NCBI GenBank assembly: GCA_034435035.1
Contig: DAOTXW010000076.1
Coordinates: 1-24,542, forward strand
Direction of reading: 5' to 3'
DNA: 24,542 bases
Source: JAHEME01 sp034435035
GTDB taxonomy: Bacteria > Chloroflexota > Anaerolineae > Aggregatilineales > UBA3940
In this document: positions 8,834 to 15,720 of the stretch, piece after piece
How the letters are laid out: the number at the start of each line of letters is the position of its first letter
How positions within the stretch are numbered: the first letter of the stretch is position 1
Made by a program: the position numbers and the translations under genes
Notes under the pieces: model-generated
Database searches by the model: none
The model's input: the letters and a program-made list of their open reading frames with translations, nothing else
Told to the model about the DNA's origin: nothing

Positions 8834-9262
8834 CTAACCAGCGTATTCGATGAGCAGATCGTGATGCTTGACATGCTGGCCCGGTGTGACATGCACCGCC
8901 GCAAGCTCGCCACTCCGCGCCGCGCGGATGGCATTCTTCATCTTCATCGCTTCCAGCATGCACAATTCCTGCCCCACGCTGACCACCTCGCCCGGACGGA
9001 CGGATACCTCGACGATCACGCCCGGGATCGGGGCATAGACTGCCAGAGGGTTGCCGGCGGCCTGAACCCGCGATCCTCCCGCGCGCTCCAGCTCCCGATC
9101 GGGCCGGGCCGGTGGAGCCGGGGCCGGGGCGGGCCGCGTGATGCCGTCCTCCGGCCAGACCTCAAAACGCCGCCCGCCCACTACCGCGATCACGGGGCGG
9201 GCGCTGAGGTTCTCAATCGCTACTTCATAGGTCTGATCATCGATCCGCACGGTGACATTCAT
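8834..9262 (-). CDS. mmdC: Biotin carboxyl carrier protein, decarboxylase gamma subunit
   Basis: 142 residues. An N-terminal beta region (MNVTVRIDDQTYEV) is followed by a Pro/Ala-rich hinge at about 43-55 and a biotinyl domain from about residue 72. The biotinylation site CMLEAMKMKN is intact, with the acceptor Lys at about 107. The flexible hinge lets the biotin travel between the carboxyltransferase and the membrane beta subunit. The ATG at 9262 overlaps the stop of the delta subunit gene by 4 bp (ATGA), which fixes the start and implies translational coupling. The frame continues open upstream but without similarity to carrier proteins. Spacing to mmdB is 17 bp. Confidence 0.95.
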   Translation of the reverse strand: MNVTVRIDDQTYEVAIENLSARPVIAVVGGRRFEVWPEDGITRPAPAPAPPARPDRELERAGGSRVQAAGNPLAVYAPIPGVIVEVSVRPGEVVSVGQELCMLEAMKMKNAIRAARSGELAAVHVTPGQHVKHHDLLIEYAG

Positions 9263-9594
9263 CGGATGGGGCCTCTGTGTTTCAGCTGGCGGCCGCGCAT
9301 GACGGCCTGCCAGGCGGTGATGGTGGCAGTCGGGGGAAGGCCGGGCGTGCCGGTCTGCGCCGTCCGCTGGCGCAGCAGGGCGACCGCGACGGCCGCCGCC
9401 GCAGCCTGCTCCGCTTGCTCCGGTCGCCCGGCAGGCAGCGGAGCCGGGCCAGCCTCTGCCGGCTCCGGGCGGGTGCGGTCGGCGGTCAGGCTGACCAGCG
9501 CCACCATCAGCAGCCACAGCAGGATGATGGCTCCGAACACCAGCCCCATACCGATCGCGGTGATCTGCAGAGCGACGCCCAGATTATCGATCAC
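9259..9594 (-). CDS. mmdD: Decarboxylase delta subunit (OadG/MmdD family)
   Basis: A 111-residue protein with one N-terminal transmembrane helix (about residues 13-38), then a Pro/Ala/Glu-rich linker and a short basic C-terminus. This is the architecture of OadG/MmdD, the small subunit that holds the carboxyltransferase and the membrane beta subunit together. The sequence is only loosely conserved in this family, so the call relies on the helix, the linker and its place between mmdA and mmdC. The start is GTG at 9594 with a strong AAGGAGAG six bases upstream. It lies 18 bp after mmdA and overlaps mmdC by 4 bp. No separate epsilon subunit gene (mmdE) is present. Confidence 0.87.
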   Translation of the reverse strand: MIDNLGVALQITAIGMGLVFGAIILLWLLMVALVSLTADRTRPEPAEAGPAPLPAGRPEQAEQAAAAAVAVALLRQRTAQTGTPGLPPTATITAWQAVMRGRQLKHRGPIR

Positions 9595-9612
9595 GGCCTT
9601 CTCTCCTTGTGC

Positions 9613-11166
9613 TTAAACAGGGATATTGCCGTGCTTGCGCGGCGGCGCCGGTGAGTACTTGTCGCGCAGCGCGCCCAGCGAGGCGATCAGCTTGGGGCGC
9701 GTCTCGCGCGGCTCAATAATGTCGTCGATGTAGCCGGCGCTGGCAGCGTGGTAAGGATTGCTGAACCGGGATCGGTATTCTTCGGCCAGGCGGGCCCGCT
9801 CGGCGGCGGGGTCGGCGGCCTGCTCGATCTGGCGCTTGAACAGGATGTTGGCCGCGCCATCCGGCCCCATGACGGCGATCTCGGCGCTGGGCCAGGCGTA
9901 GTTGACATCGGTGCCCAGATACTTGCTGCTCATCACTACATAGGCACCGCCGTAGGCCTTGCGCGTGATCACGCTGATCTTGGGGACAGTAGCCTCCGAG
10001 TAAGCGTAGAGCACCTTGGCCCCGTGCCGGATGATCCCGCCATGCTCCTGCGCGATGCCCGGCAGGAAGCCCGGCGAATCGACGAAGGTCACGATCGGCA
10101 CGTTGAAGCAGTCGCACATCCGCACGAAGCGGGCGATCTTGTCGGCGGCGTCGATGTCGATCACCCCGGCCATCACGCTGGGCTCCTGAGCGACGATCCC
10201 GACGCTGTGCCCGCCGATGCGGGCCAGCCCCACCACGGCATTGCTGGCCCAGGTCGGCTGGATCTCCAGGAAAGTCCCGGCATCGATGATGCGCTCGATG
10301 ACCTCGTGCATGTTGTACGGCGTGGTCGGATCGAGCGGGATGATGCTGTTCAGCTCCTCATCCATTCGCAGGGGGTCATCATCGCAAGGGACGAAGGGCG
10401 GGTTGTCCACATTGTTGGAAGGCAGGTAGCTCAGGGTGTAGCGGCACAGGGAGAGGGCTTCCTCCTCGCCGCGGGCCGCCAGATGGGCCGTGCCGCTGAT
10501 CGCCATGTGCACGTAGGTCCCGCCCAGGCTCTCCGTATCGATCACCTCCCCGGTGACGGCCTGGATCACCTGCGGGCCGGTGATGAACATATAGGAATGC
10601 TTCTCGACCATGATGATCAGGTCGGTGAGGGCGGGGGAGTAGGCCGCACCCCCCGCGCAGGGGCCGAGCATGACGCTGATCTGCGGGATGACACCGGAAT
10701 ACTGCGCGTTGCGGCGGAAGATCTCCGCGTAGCCGCCCAGGCTCTTGACGCCTTCCTGGATGCGGGCGCCGCCCGAATCGATCAGCCCGATGATCGGTGC
10801 GCCGTTGCGCAGCGCCAGGTCCATCACGCGGCAGATCTTGTGCGCCTGCATTTCGCTGAGCGTCCCGCCGTAGATGGTGAAATCCTGGGCGTAGACATAA
10901 ACCGTGCGGCCATCGATCTGGCCATAGCCGGTGATCACGCCATCACCGAGGTACGGAACAGGAGCCAGGCCCAGCTCATCGCTCTGCTGGGTGATGAACG
11001 GCTCCAGCTCATGAAAGGTGCCCGGATCGAGCAGCACATCCAGACGCTCGCGGGCGGTCAGCTTGCCCTTGCTGTGCTGGGTAGCGATGCGTTCGGGGCC
11101 GCCGCCCTGGCGGGCGCGGTCACGCACCCGGCGCAGTTCAAGGACACGGGGATCATCCTGGGGCAT
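9613..11166 (-). CDS. mmdA: Methylmalonyl-CoA decarboxylase alpha subunit (carboxyltransferase)
   Basis: 517 residues, matching the PccB/MmdA acyl-CoA carboxyltransferase family in length. It moves the carboxyl group from (S)-methylmalonyl-CoA to biotin. Two crotonase-like halves are visible. The first has HSKGKLTARERLDVLLDPG (31-49), LIDSGGARIQEGV (128-140) and GPCAGGAAYSPAL (168-180), with glycines forming an oxyanion hole. The second has FVDSPGFLPGIAQEHGGII and ITRKAYGGAYVVMSSK. An oxaloacetate decarboxylase would instead have an unrelated TIM-barrel alpha subunit, so the PccB-type subunit beside OadB/OadG points to methylmalonyl-CoA decarboxylase. Glutaconyl-CoA decarboxylase, or propionyl-CoA carboxylase use by the alpha subunit, cannot be fully excluded. 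The ATG has GAGG seven bases upstream. First gene of the operon, with a structured leader. Confidence 0.93.
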   Translation of the reverse strand: MPQDDPRVLELRRVRDRARQGGGPERIATQHSKGKLTARERLDVLLDPGTFHELEPFITQQSDELGLAPVPYLGDGVITGYGQIDGRTVYVYAQDFTIYGGTLSEMQAHKICRVMDLALRNGAPIIGLIDSGGARIQEGVKSLGGYAEIFRRNAQYSGVIPQISVMLGPCAGGAAYSPALTDLIIMVEKHSYMFITGPQVIQAVTGEVIDTESLGGTYVHMAISGTAHLAARGEEEALSLCRYTLSYLPSNNVDNPPFVPCDDDPLRMDEELNSIIPLDPTTPYNMHEVIERIIDAGTFLEIQPTWASNAVVGLARIGGHSVGIVAQEPSVMAGVIDIDAADKIARFVRMCDCFNVPIVTFVDSPGFLPGIAQEHGGIIRHGAKVLYAYSEATVPKISVITRKAYGGAYVVMSSKYLGTDVNYAWPSAEIAVMGPDGAANILFKRQIEQAADPAAERARLAEEYRSRFSNPYHAASAGYIDDIIEPRETRPKLIASLGALRDKYSPAPPRKHGNIPV

Positions 11167-11170
11167 GGCA

Positions 11171-11299
11171 GAACCTCAACCGGTGGCCCGCAACGGAGAG
11201 TCGTCCATCGCGGAGAGCAGTCTCTACCCCAGAGCATACATCCCGGGACGCGGACATGCCGGGTAGGTTCGTCACGACTCTGTGGTGATGAGAGTCACC
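11171..11299 (-). promoter_or_regulatory. Structured mmdA leader with alternative folds, riboswitch-like candidate
   Basis: Read on the minus strand, the leader can form fold A: AGAGTCGT (11281-11274) with ACGACTCT (11204-11197), enclosing CTACCC (11266-11261) with GGGTAG (11229-11224) and smaller hairpins. It can also form fold B: GACTCT (11296-11291) with AGAGTC (11281-11276), and GAACCT (11270-11265) with AGGTTC (11176-11171), the latter covering the mmdA ribosome binding site. The two folds share bases and cannot form together in a nested structure. I recognise no known riboswitch class in it. No convincing promoter was found between the leuS terminator and the leader. Found by eye; covariation is untested. 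Confidence 0.45.
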
Positions 11300-11317
11300 C
11301 GATCAGCCAGACAGCAA

Positions 11318-11354
11318 GAGGCCGGGATGAGAGGTCAGGCTTCACCCCGGCCTC
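11318..11354 (-). terminator. Probable intrinsic terminator after leuS
   Basis: A perfect 9-bp stem, GAGGCCGGG at 11318-11326 with CCCGGCCTC at 11346-11354, 19-base loop, 13 bp past the leuS stop. On the leuS transcript it is followed by UUGCUGUCU, only weakly U-rich, so termination may be partial and some readthrough into mmdA is possible. Confidence 0.6.
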
Positions 11355-11366
11355 CGGGCAGGCTAC

Positions 11367-13889
11367 TCAGCGCACGACATTGACCAGCTGCCCTGGAATG
11401 ATGATCACCTTGCGCGGGGCGGCGCCATCCAGCGCCGCGCGCACCTTCTCGCTGCTCAGCGCGGCCTCGCGGATGGCCTCCTCGCCGGCCTCTGCGGGGA
11501 CCACAACACGGTCACGCAGCTTGCCGTTGACCTGCACCGCCAGCTCGATCAGGTCCTCCGCGGCGGCAGCCGGATCAAAGGTGGGCCATGCCTGCTGGTG
11601 GATACTGTAGGGATATCCGCTGCGGGCCCACAGCTCTTCTGCGATGTGCGGAGCGAAGGGAGCCAGCAGCAGCAGCAGCGTCTTCACCGCCTCCTCCCAC
11701 GCGCTGGTGTGCGCGACCGGCGTCGCACGGAAGTCGCGCAGGGTGTTCTTCAGCTCCATCAGGGCCGCGATGGCCGTATTGAAGCTGAAGGTTTCCAGGT
11801 CAGCGGTCACCCGGTGGATGGTCTGATGGACGCGGCGGCGCAGCACACGGATCGCCGCTTCCGGGGCCGTGGCAGCCGGGTCCTCAGGCCGATCCGCCAG
11901 CGGTTCGACGATCAGCGCCCACACATCCCGCAGGAAGCGCGACGGCCCGGCGATGTCCTTGCTGTTCCACGGCCCGCCCTGATCCCACTTGAAGGCGAAC
12001 ATCAGGTAGATGCGCACCACATCCGCGCCATACTTCTGCACCAGATCGTCCGGATCGACCACGTTCCCGCGCGATTTGCTCATCTTTTCGCGGTCTTCAC
12101 CCAGGATGATCCCCTGGTTGTACAGGCGCGTCATCGGCTCGCTGAACAGCGAGGCCGGCTGGCGATCCGGATCCATGGGTTTGACGGGCTCCAGGATGCC
12201 GCAGTCGCGCATGGCGCGGGTGAAGAAGCGCGTATACAGCAGGTGCATGGTGGCATGTTCGATGCCGCCGGTGTACTGGTCAACCGGCAGCCAGTAGCTG
12301 CCCTCCTCCGGATCGAACGGGTAGCGATCGTAGTCAGGGCTCAGGTAGCGGTACTGGTACCACGACGAGCACATGAAGGTATCCATCGTGTCGGTTTCGC
12401 GTTCGGCGGAGCCGCCGCACTGCGGGCAGGCGGTGTAGCGCCAGGACTCCAGCAGCTTCAGCGGCGACTCGCCGGTGGGCATGAACTCGACATCCTCAGG
12501 CAGCAGCACCGGCAGTTGATCCTCCGGCACCGGCACGATGCCGCATGCCGGGCAGGTGATCATCGGGATCGGCGCACCCCAGTAGCGCTGGCGGCTGATC
12601 AGCCAGTCGCGCAGGCGGTAGTTGACGGCCTCCTGGCCGATGCCCTGCTGCTGCAGCCAGTCGATCACCCGGCTGATCCCCGGGTTGCGGCGGCCTTTCT
12701 CGTCAGTGACAGGCGTGCCGTCGAACGGCCCGGAGTTGGCCATCACCCCGGAGCCCGCATACGCCTCGGGCATCGTCGCGCCGTCCAGCGTCTGCCCCGG
12801 CGGCTGGATCACCACGCGCACCTCCAGCCCGTATTGGCGGGCGAAGGCGAAGTCGCGCTCATCATGCGCCGGCACGGCCATGATCGCCCCGGAGCCATAA
12901 GTCATCAGCACGTAGTCGGCAACCCAGATCGGGATGCGCTCCCCGTTGACCGGATTGATGGCGTAGGCGCCGGTGAAGACGCCGGTCTTTTCGCGGCCGG
13001 CGGCCTCGCGGTCGATATCGGTTGCACGGGCGGCCTGCAGGGCATATTCTTCGACGGCTGCACGCTGTTCCGGCGTGACGATGGCGCTGACCAGCGGGTG
13101 TTCAGGGGCCATCACCATGAAGGTGGCGCCCCACAGGGTATCGGGCCGGGTGGTGAAAACCGGCAGCTCGTGGCCCGCCTCTGTCCGGAACGTCACCTGC
13201 GCCCCCTCGCTGCGCCCGATCCAGTTCTTCTGCATCGTGACTACACGCTCCGGCCATTCGATGCCGCTGAAGTCCAGCAGCTCATCGGCGTACCGGGTGA
13301 TGCGGAAGAACCACTGCTCCAGGTCCTTCTTGATCACGGGCGTATTGCAGCGCTCGCAGTGACGATCCTCGCCCCAGACCTGCTCGCGGGCCAGTGTGGT
13401 GTTGCACGTCGGGCAGAAATCGACCGCCGCCATCTTCTTGTAGGCCAGCCCGTTGCGGAAGAACTGGATGAAAAACCACTGCGTCCAGCGGTAGTACGCC
13501 GGGTCGCTGGAAATGGCCTCGCGCTTCCAGTCGAACATCGCGCCCATGCTGCGCAGCTGGCGCCGCATGTTCTGGATGTTGGCATAGGTCCACTCCCGCG
13601 GGTGGATGCGGCGCTTGATGGCGGCGTTCTCAGCCGGCAGTCCGAAGGCGTCAAAGCCCATTGGGAACAGCACATTGTAGCCGCGCATCCGCATATAGCG
13701 GGCGCGGGCGTCGGAGGGCGCCATGGCGTACCAGTGCCCGATGTGCAGGTCGCCCGATGGGTAGGGCAGCATGGTCAGCGCATAGTGCTTGGGCCGCCCG
13801 GGATCGACCTGCGCCCGGTACAGCCCATCGGCTTCCCACCGCTGCTGCCAGTGCTGCTCTATCTCTTGCGGGTGATACTCTTTGTCCAT
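11367..13889 (-). CDS. leuS: Leucyl-tRNA synthetase
   Basis: Class I aminoacyl-tRNA synthetase of 840 residues that charges tRNA-Leu in the cytosol. Seen: PYPSGDLHIGH with the HIGH motif at 49-52 and FPMGFDAFGLPAENAAI. A zinc-binding CPTCNTTLAREQVW plus HCERC follows, then a complete CP1 editing domain with TTRPDTLWGAT and GSGAIMAVPAHDERD. Further on are the LeuRS-specific CPACG and CPQCGG cysteine pairs and EKMSKSRGN with KMSKS at 602-606. The anticodon-binding alpha-helical domain and the C-terminal domain are complete to the stop. The start at 13889 (MDKEYHPQEIEQHW) has AGGA seven bases upstream; the open frame continues 32 codons further without similarity. Expression is controlled by the T-box leader at 14102-14403. 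A short ORF ends 22 bp before the start. Confidence 0.98.
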   Translation of the reverse strand: MDKEYHPQEIEQHWQQRWEADGLYRAQVDPGRPKHYALTMLPYPSGDLHIGHWYAMAPSDARARYMRMRGYNVLFPMGFDAFGLPAENAAIKRRIHPREWTYANIQNMRRQLRSMGAMFDWKREAISSDPAYYRWTQWFFIQFFRNGLAYKKMAAVDFCPTCNTTLAREQVWGEDRHCERCNTPVIKKDLEQWFFRITRYADELLDFSGIEWPERVVTMQKNWIGRSEGAQVTFRTEAGHELPVFTTRPDTLWGATFMVMAPEHPLVSAIVTPEQRAAVEEYALQAARATDIDREAAGREKTGVFTGAYAINPVNGERIPIWVADYVLMTYGSGAIMAVPAHDERDFAFARQYGLEVRVVIQPPGQTLDGATMPEAYAGSGVMANSGPFDGTPVTDEKGRRNPGISRVIDWLQQQGIGQEAVNYRLRDWLISRQRYWGAPIPMITCPACGIVPVPEDQLPVLLPEDVEFMPTGESPLKLLESWRYTACPQCGGSAERETDTMDTFMCSSWYQYRYLSPDYDRYPFDPEEGSYWLPVDQYTGGIEHATMHLLYTRFFTRAMRDCGILEPVKPMDPDRQPASLFSEPMTRLYNQGIILGEDREKMSKSRGNVVDPDDLVQKYGADVVRIYLMFAFKWDQGGPWNSKDIAGPSRFLRDVWALIVEPLADRPEDPAATAPEAAIRVLRRRVHQTIHRVTADLETFSFNTAIAALMELKNTLRDFRATPVAHTSAWEEAVKTLLLLLAPFAPHIAEELWARSGYPYSIHQQAWPTFDPAAAAEDLIELAVQVNGKLRDRVVVPAEAGEEAIREAALSSEKVRAALDGAAPRKVIIIPGQLVNVVR

Positions 13890-13911
13890 ATAGATCCTGT
13901 CCCATGCCTGT

Positions 13912-14016
13912 TCAAAGTGAGTCCGCAGCTGATCGTTCCCGGGCGCAGGTCGATCCCGGGCGGGGCGTGAGAAGGCAGCGCCCACTCCCGGCCCGGCAGG
14001 TATTCCGCTGACTCAT
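13912..14016 (-). CDS. Short upstream ORF between T-box and leuS (34 codons)
   Basis: The ATG at 14016 has a perfect AGGAGG six bases upstream (14023-14028), the strongest ribosome binding site near leuS. The frame encodes 34 residues rich in Arg, Ser and Cys, containing two adjacent Leu codons (CTT CTC) inside CLLTPRPG, and stops at 13912, 22 bases before the leuS ATG. It resembles no protein I know. It may be a leader peptide that couples or tunes leuS translation, or a chance ORF whose Shine-Dalgarno has another purpose. The strong site and close spacing are what argue for translation. Confidence 0.4.
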   Translation of the reverse strand: MSQRNTCRAGSGRCLLTPRPGSTCARERSAADSL

Positions 14017-14101
14017 CTTACGCCTCCTTTCTGCGAGGTACCCCATCTTGCGGGCGCTGCTCATGCCGGAGCGCATCCGGCAGGCCGCCCGGGGAGGAAC
14101 G

Positions 14102-14136
14102 AAAAAGCCCTTCGCATCCGGATCAGGGACGAAGGG
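14102..14136 (-). terminator. T-box intrinsic terminator
   Basis: On the minus strand CCCTTCG (14136-14130) pairs with CGAAGGG (14114-14108), followed by CTTTTTC. This is a classic stem plus U-run placed directly after the T-box sequence, as expected for a transcriptional T-box that terminates when tRNA-Leu is charged. Confidence 0.92.
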
Positions 14137-14403
14137 ACTCCGCGGTACCACCCTGCTTGGCAAGACAGGCCCGGGCAGGGCAGTCTTACCCGCTTGAAGC
14201 GCGTAACGTGCGCATGACGGCCGCCGCTACTGCCATACGGGGTTCGCGGCGGCGGCTCCCGGACGAGGTGGGCCACCTGTGCTCGCTGAGGGCACGCGCC
14301 TGCCCGTGTGATCCGGGCAGACAGACCGGGCTTGCACTCTCCCCGGCTCGCTGCAGCGATGGCTTATCACTTCCGATCGCAGCCTGTACAGATGTGCTAT
14401 TTC
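14102..14403 (-). promoter_or_regulatory. T-box leader (tRNA-Leu sensing) upstream of leuS
   Basis: The universally conserved T-box sequence AGGGTGGTACCGCG lies at 14154-14141 on the minus strand, followed by the terminator. Upstream are the stem I start (GACGGAAATAGCAC), the distal stem I motif AGCGAGCCGGGG...GTGCAAGCCCGG, and the stem II region with CGCGAA...CAGTAGCGGCGG forming an S-turn. The base of stem I can be drawn as GGACG with CGTCC (14261-14265 region). Just inside it on the 3' side is CUC at 14267-14265, followed by G as specifiers usually are by a purine. CUC is a Leu codon and agrees with the downstream leuS. Uncharged tRNA-Leu (GAG anticodon) would bind, stabilise the antiterminator and permit leuS transcription. 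The specifier assignment is my reading of the fold; the T-box itself is certain. Confidence 0.93.
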
Positions 14404-14408
14404 CGTCC

Positions 14409-14437
14409 ATTGTACCGGGCTTCAGGCACAGTGTCAA
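14409..14437 (-). promoter_or_regulatory. Sigma-70-type promoter of the T-box/leuS transcript
   Basis: On the minus strand TTGACA (14437-14432), 17-bp spacer, TACAAT (14414-14409): a near-perfect consensus. Transcription would begin near 14402, right at the 5' end of the T-box fold, which independently supports both calls. Confidence 0.88.
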
Positions 14438-14551
14438 CGCCCGCGTGCCCCGGACGGGCAGGATTCAACGCAATGGATGCAGGGGCAAGGCAGGGTGTCA
14501 TGCCTCCCGGAGCGCCCACCCCCAAAGTGGAACGGGGCTGCCGGGCATCCG
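14438..14551. other. Spacer between Mut7-C gene end and leuS promoter
   Basis: No gene seen. It holds a small 5-bp hairpin (TGCCC at 14446-14450 with GGGCA at 14456-14460) just upstream of the leuS -35 element and a weak CCCC/GGGG pairing nearer the Mut7-C stop. Either could help end the upstream operon, but neither has a U-run and I do not call a terminator. Confidence 0.3.
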
Positions 14552-15052
14552 CTACCGGGCAATGCTGTCCGGCAGGCGGCCATCGCCATCCTGGCGCGCC
14601 AGCCGCCCGCGGATGGCGCTCCAGTGCGTGCCCGGCCAGTAGACCCGGAAGCAGCCGGGGCACTCGCTGAACTCCTGCTGAACGCGCCAGACAAACGGTG
14701 GCACCCGTCCACGGGCAGCGGCGTGGACGAGCGGTCGGAGCGGAGTGTTGCAAACGGCGCAGCGCAGAGTCAGCGGCTCGGGCGGCGGGCCGAGCCGCGC
14801 ACGCACCTGCGCGATCTGATCGTCCAGGGTCTGGCTGTCGATCAGCATCACCCACACCCCCTGCCGGGCAGCCAGCCCGCGGTCGCGAGTCAAAATCAGA
14901 CGCGCTTCTGCGCGGGCCTGCCGCACCACCTCGATGTCATCGGTATCGGCCAGATAGGCCGCATCGTATCCCATCAGGCGCAGCCAGCGAGCCAGCCGGC
15001 CCAGCATCGCGTCCAGCAGCAGCGGCGGAGCGCCCGCCAGCGGCTCGTTCAT
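14552..15052 (-). CDS. Mut7-C RNase domain protein (PIN-like nuclease with zinc ribbon)
   Basis: 166 residues in the Mut7-C layout. A PIN-like N-terminal half has LLLDAMLGRLARWLRLMGYD (Asp 14 as first acidic residue), ADTDDIEVVRQA, and RLILTRDRGLAAR (Asp 57). The C-terminal zinc ribbon has RCAVCNTPL (Cys 98, 101) and ECPGCFRVYWPGTHW (Cys 131, 134). The family is predicted to be ribonucleases; substrates of bacterial members are unknown. The ATG overlaps the stop of thpR by 4 bp (ATGA, 15049-15052), so the start is well fixed and the two proteins are probably made in a coupled way. All predicted metal ligands and acidic residues are present. Last gene of the FHA-ThpR-Mut7-C operon. Confidence 0.9.
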   Translation of the reverse strand: MNEPLAGAPPLLLDAMLGRLARWLRLMGYDAAYLADTDDIEVVRQARAEARLILTRDRGLAARQGVWVMLIDSQTLDDQIAQVRARLGPPPEPLTLRCAVCNTPLRPLVHAAARGRVPPFVWRVQQEFSECPGCFRVYWPGTHWSAIRGRLARQDGDGRLPDSIAR

Positions 15053-15633
15053 CGCTCCAGCTTTACCTCACCCACCCGGGTATAGACGGCACCATCGGAG
15101 CGAAGCTGGCTCCGGATCAGGCTGACGGACTCAACGCGCCAGCCGCCCAGGTTACCGATGCCCTTTTCCGCTGCCGCGCCCACAGCGGCCAGATCGGCGC
15201 GTGACGCCTCACGGGCGGCGCGGGCCAGCGTCAGATGCGGATGAAACCCCCGCTCCTCGGACGGGTAGCCCAGTGGAGCGATCTCGGCCTCGAGGCTGGA
15301 CTGCAGGGCCGCCAGCTGCCGCACATCACCCAGCATGCCCATCCACAGCACCCGGGGGGCGCGGATGTTCGGAAAGCACCCCAGCCCCTCGATCTCCAGC
15401 GCAAATGCGCTGTGCCCGCGAACCGCTCGCTCAAGGGCGGCGGCAATGTCGTCCAACTGACTGATGGGCACATCCCCCAGAAACTTGAGCGTCAGGTGAA
15501 TCCCTTCAGGACGCACCCACTTCACCGCCCGATCGGGGATCGACAGCTTCAGCGAGTCCTGCACGCGGGCAATACGGCGGAGCAGCTCGCGAGGAAGCTC
15601 AAGCGCGACAAACAGACGCCACGAGTCGCTCAT
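15049..15633 (-). CDS. thpR: RNA 2',3'-cyclic phosphodiesterase (2H phosphoesterase)
   Basis: 194 residues, the standard length of ThpR (formerly called 2'-5' RNA ligase). It hydrolyses 2',3'-cyclic phosphate ends of RNA to 2'-phosphates and can reversibly join tRNA halves in vitro. Both catalytic HxTx motifs of the 2H superfamily are intact: HLTL at 46-49 inside GIHLTLKFLGDV and HLTL at 133-136 inside GFHPHLTLAR. The N-terminus RLFVALELP and the late strand VESVSLIRSQL are typical. The start has AGGT six bases upstream. It overlaps the Mut7-C nuclease gene by 4 bp, suggesting joint action on RNA ends. The FHA gene lies 87 bp upstream on the same strand. Confidence 0.95.
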   Translation of the reverse strand: MSDSWRLFVALELPRELLRRIARVQDSLKLSIPDRAVKWVRPEGIHLTLKFLGDVPISQLDDIAAALERAVRGHSAFALEIEGLGCFPNIRAPRVLWMGMLGDVRQLAALQSSLEAEIAPLGYPSEERGFHPHLTLARAAREASRADLAAVGAAAEKGIGNLGGWRVESVSLIRSQLRSDGAVYTRVGEVKLER

Positions 15634-15720
15634 GAGCTACCTGTCTGCGGCGATGCCCGGTGGCATGGGGGGAAAGTCGATCGGCGGGAGGCTGAGGCGC
15701 ATGGTCACGCCATCAAACTG

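Noticed and set aside
9748..13970. Two very long + strand open frames opposite mmdA and leuS
   Set aside because: They are exactly antisense to two confidently identified enzymes and run across gene borders; His/Gln/Asp-rich translations without motifs.
15634..15720. 21-codon Pro-rich frame on the - strand between the FHA and thpR genes
   Set aside because: No ribosome binding site and no resemblance to known small proteins; treated as spacer.
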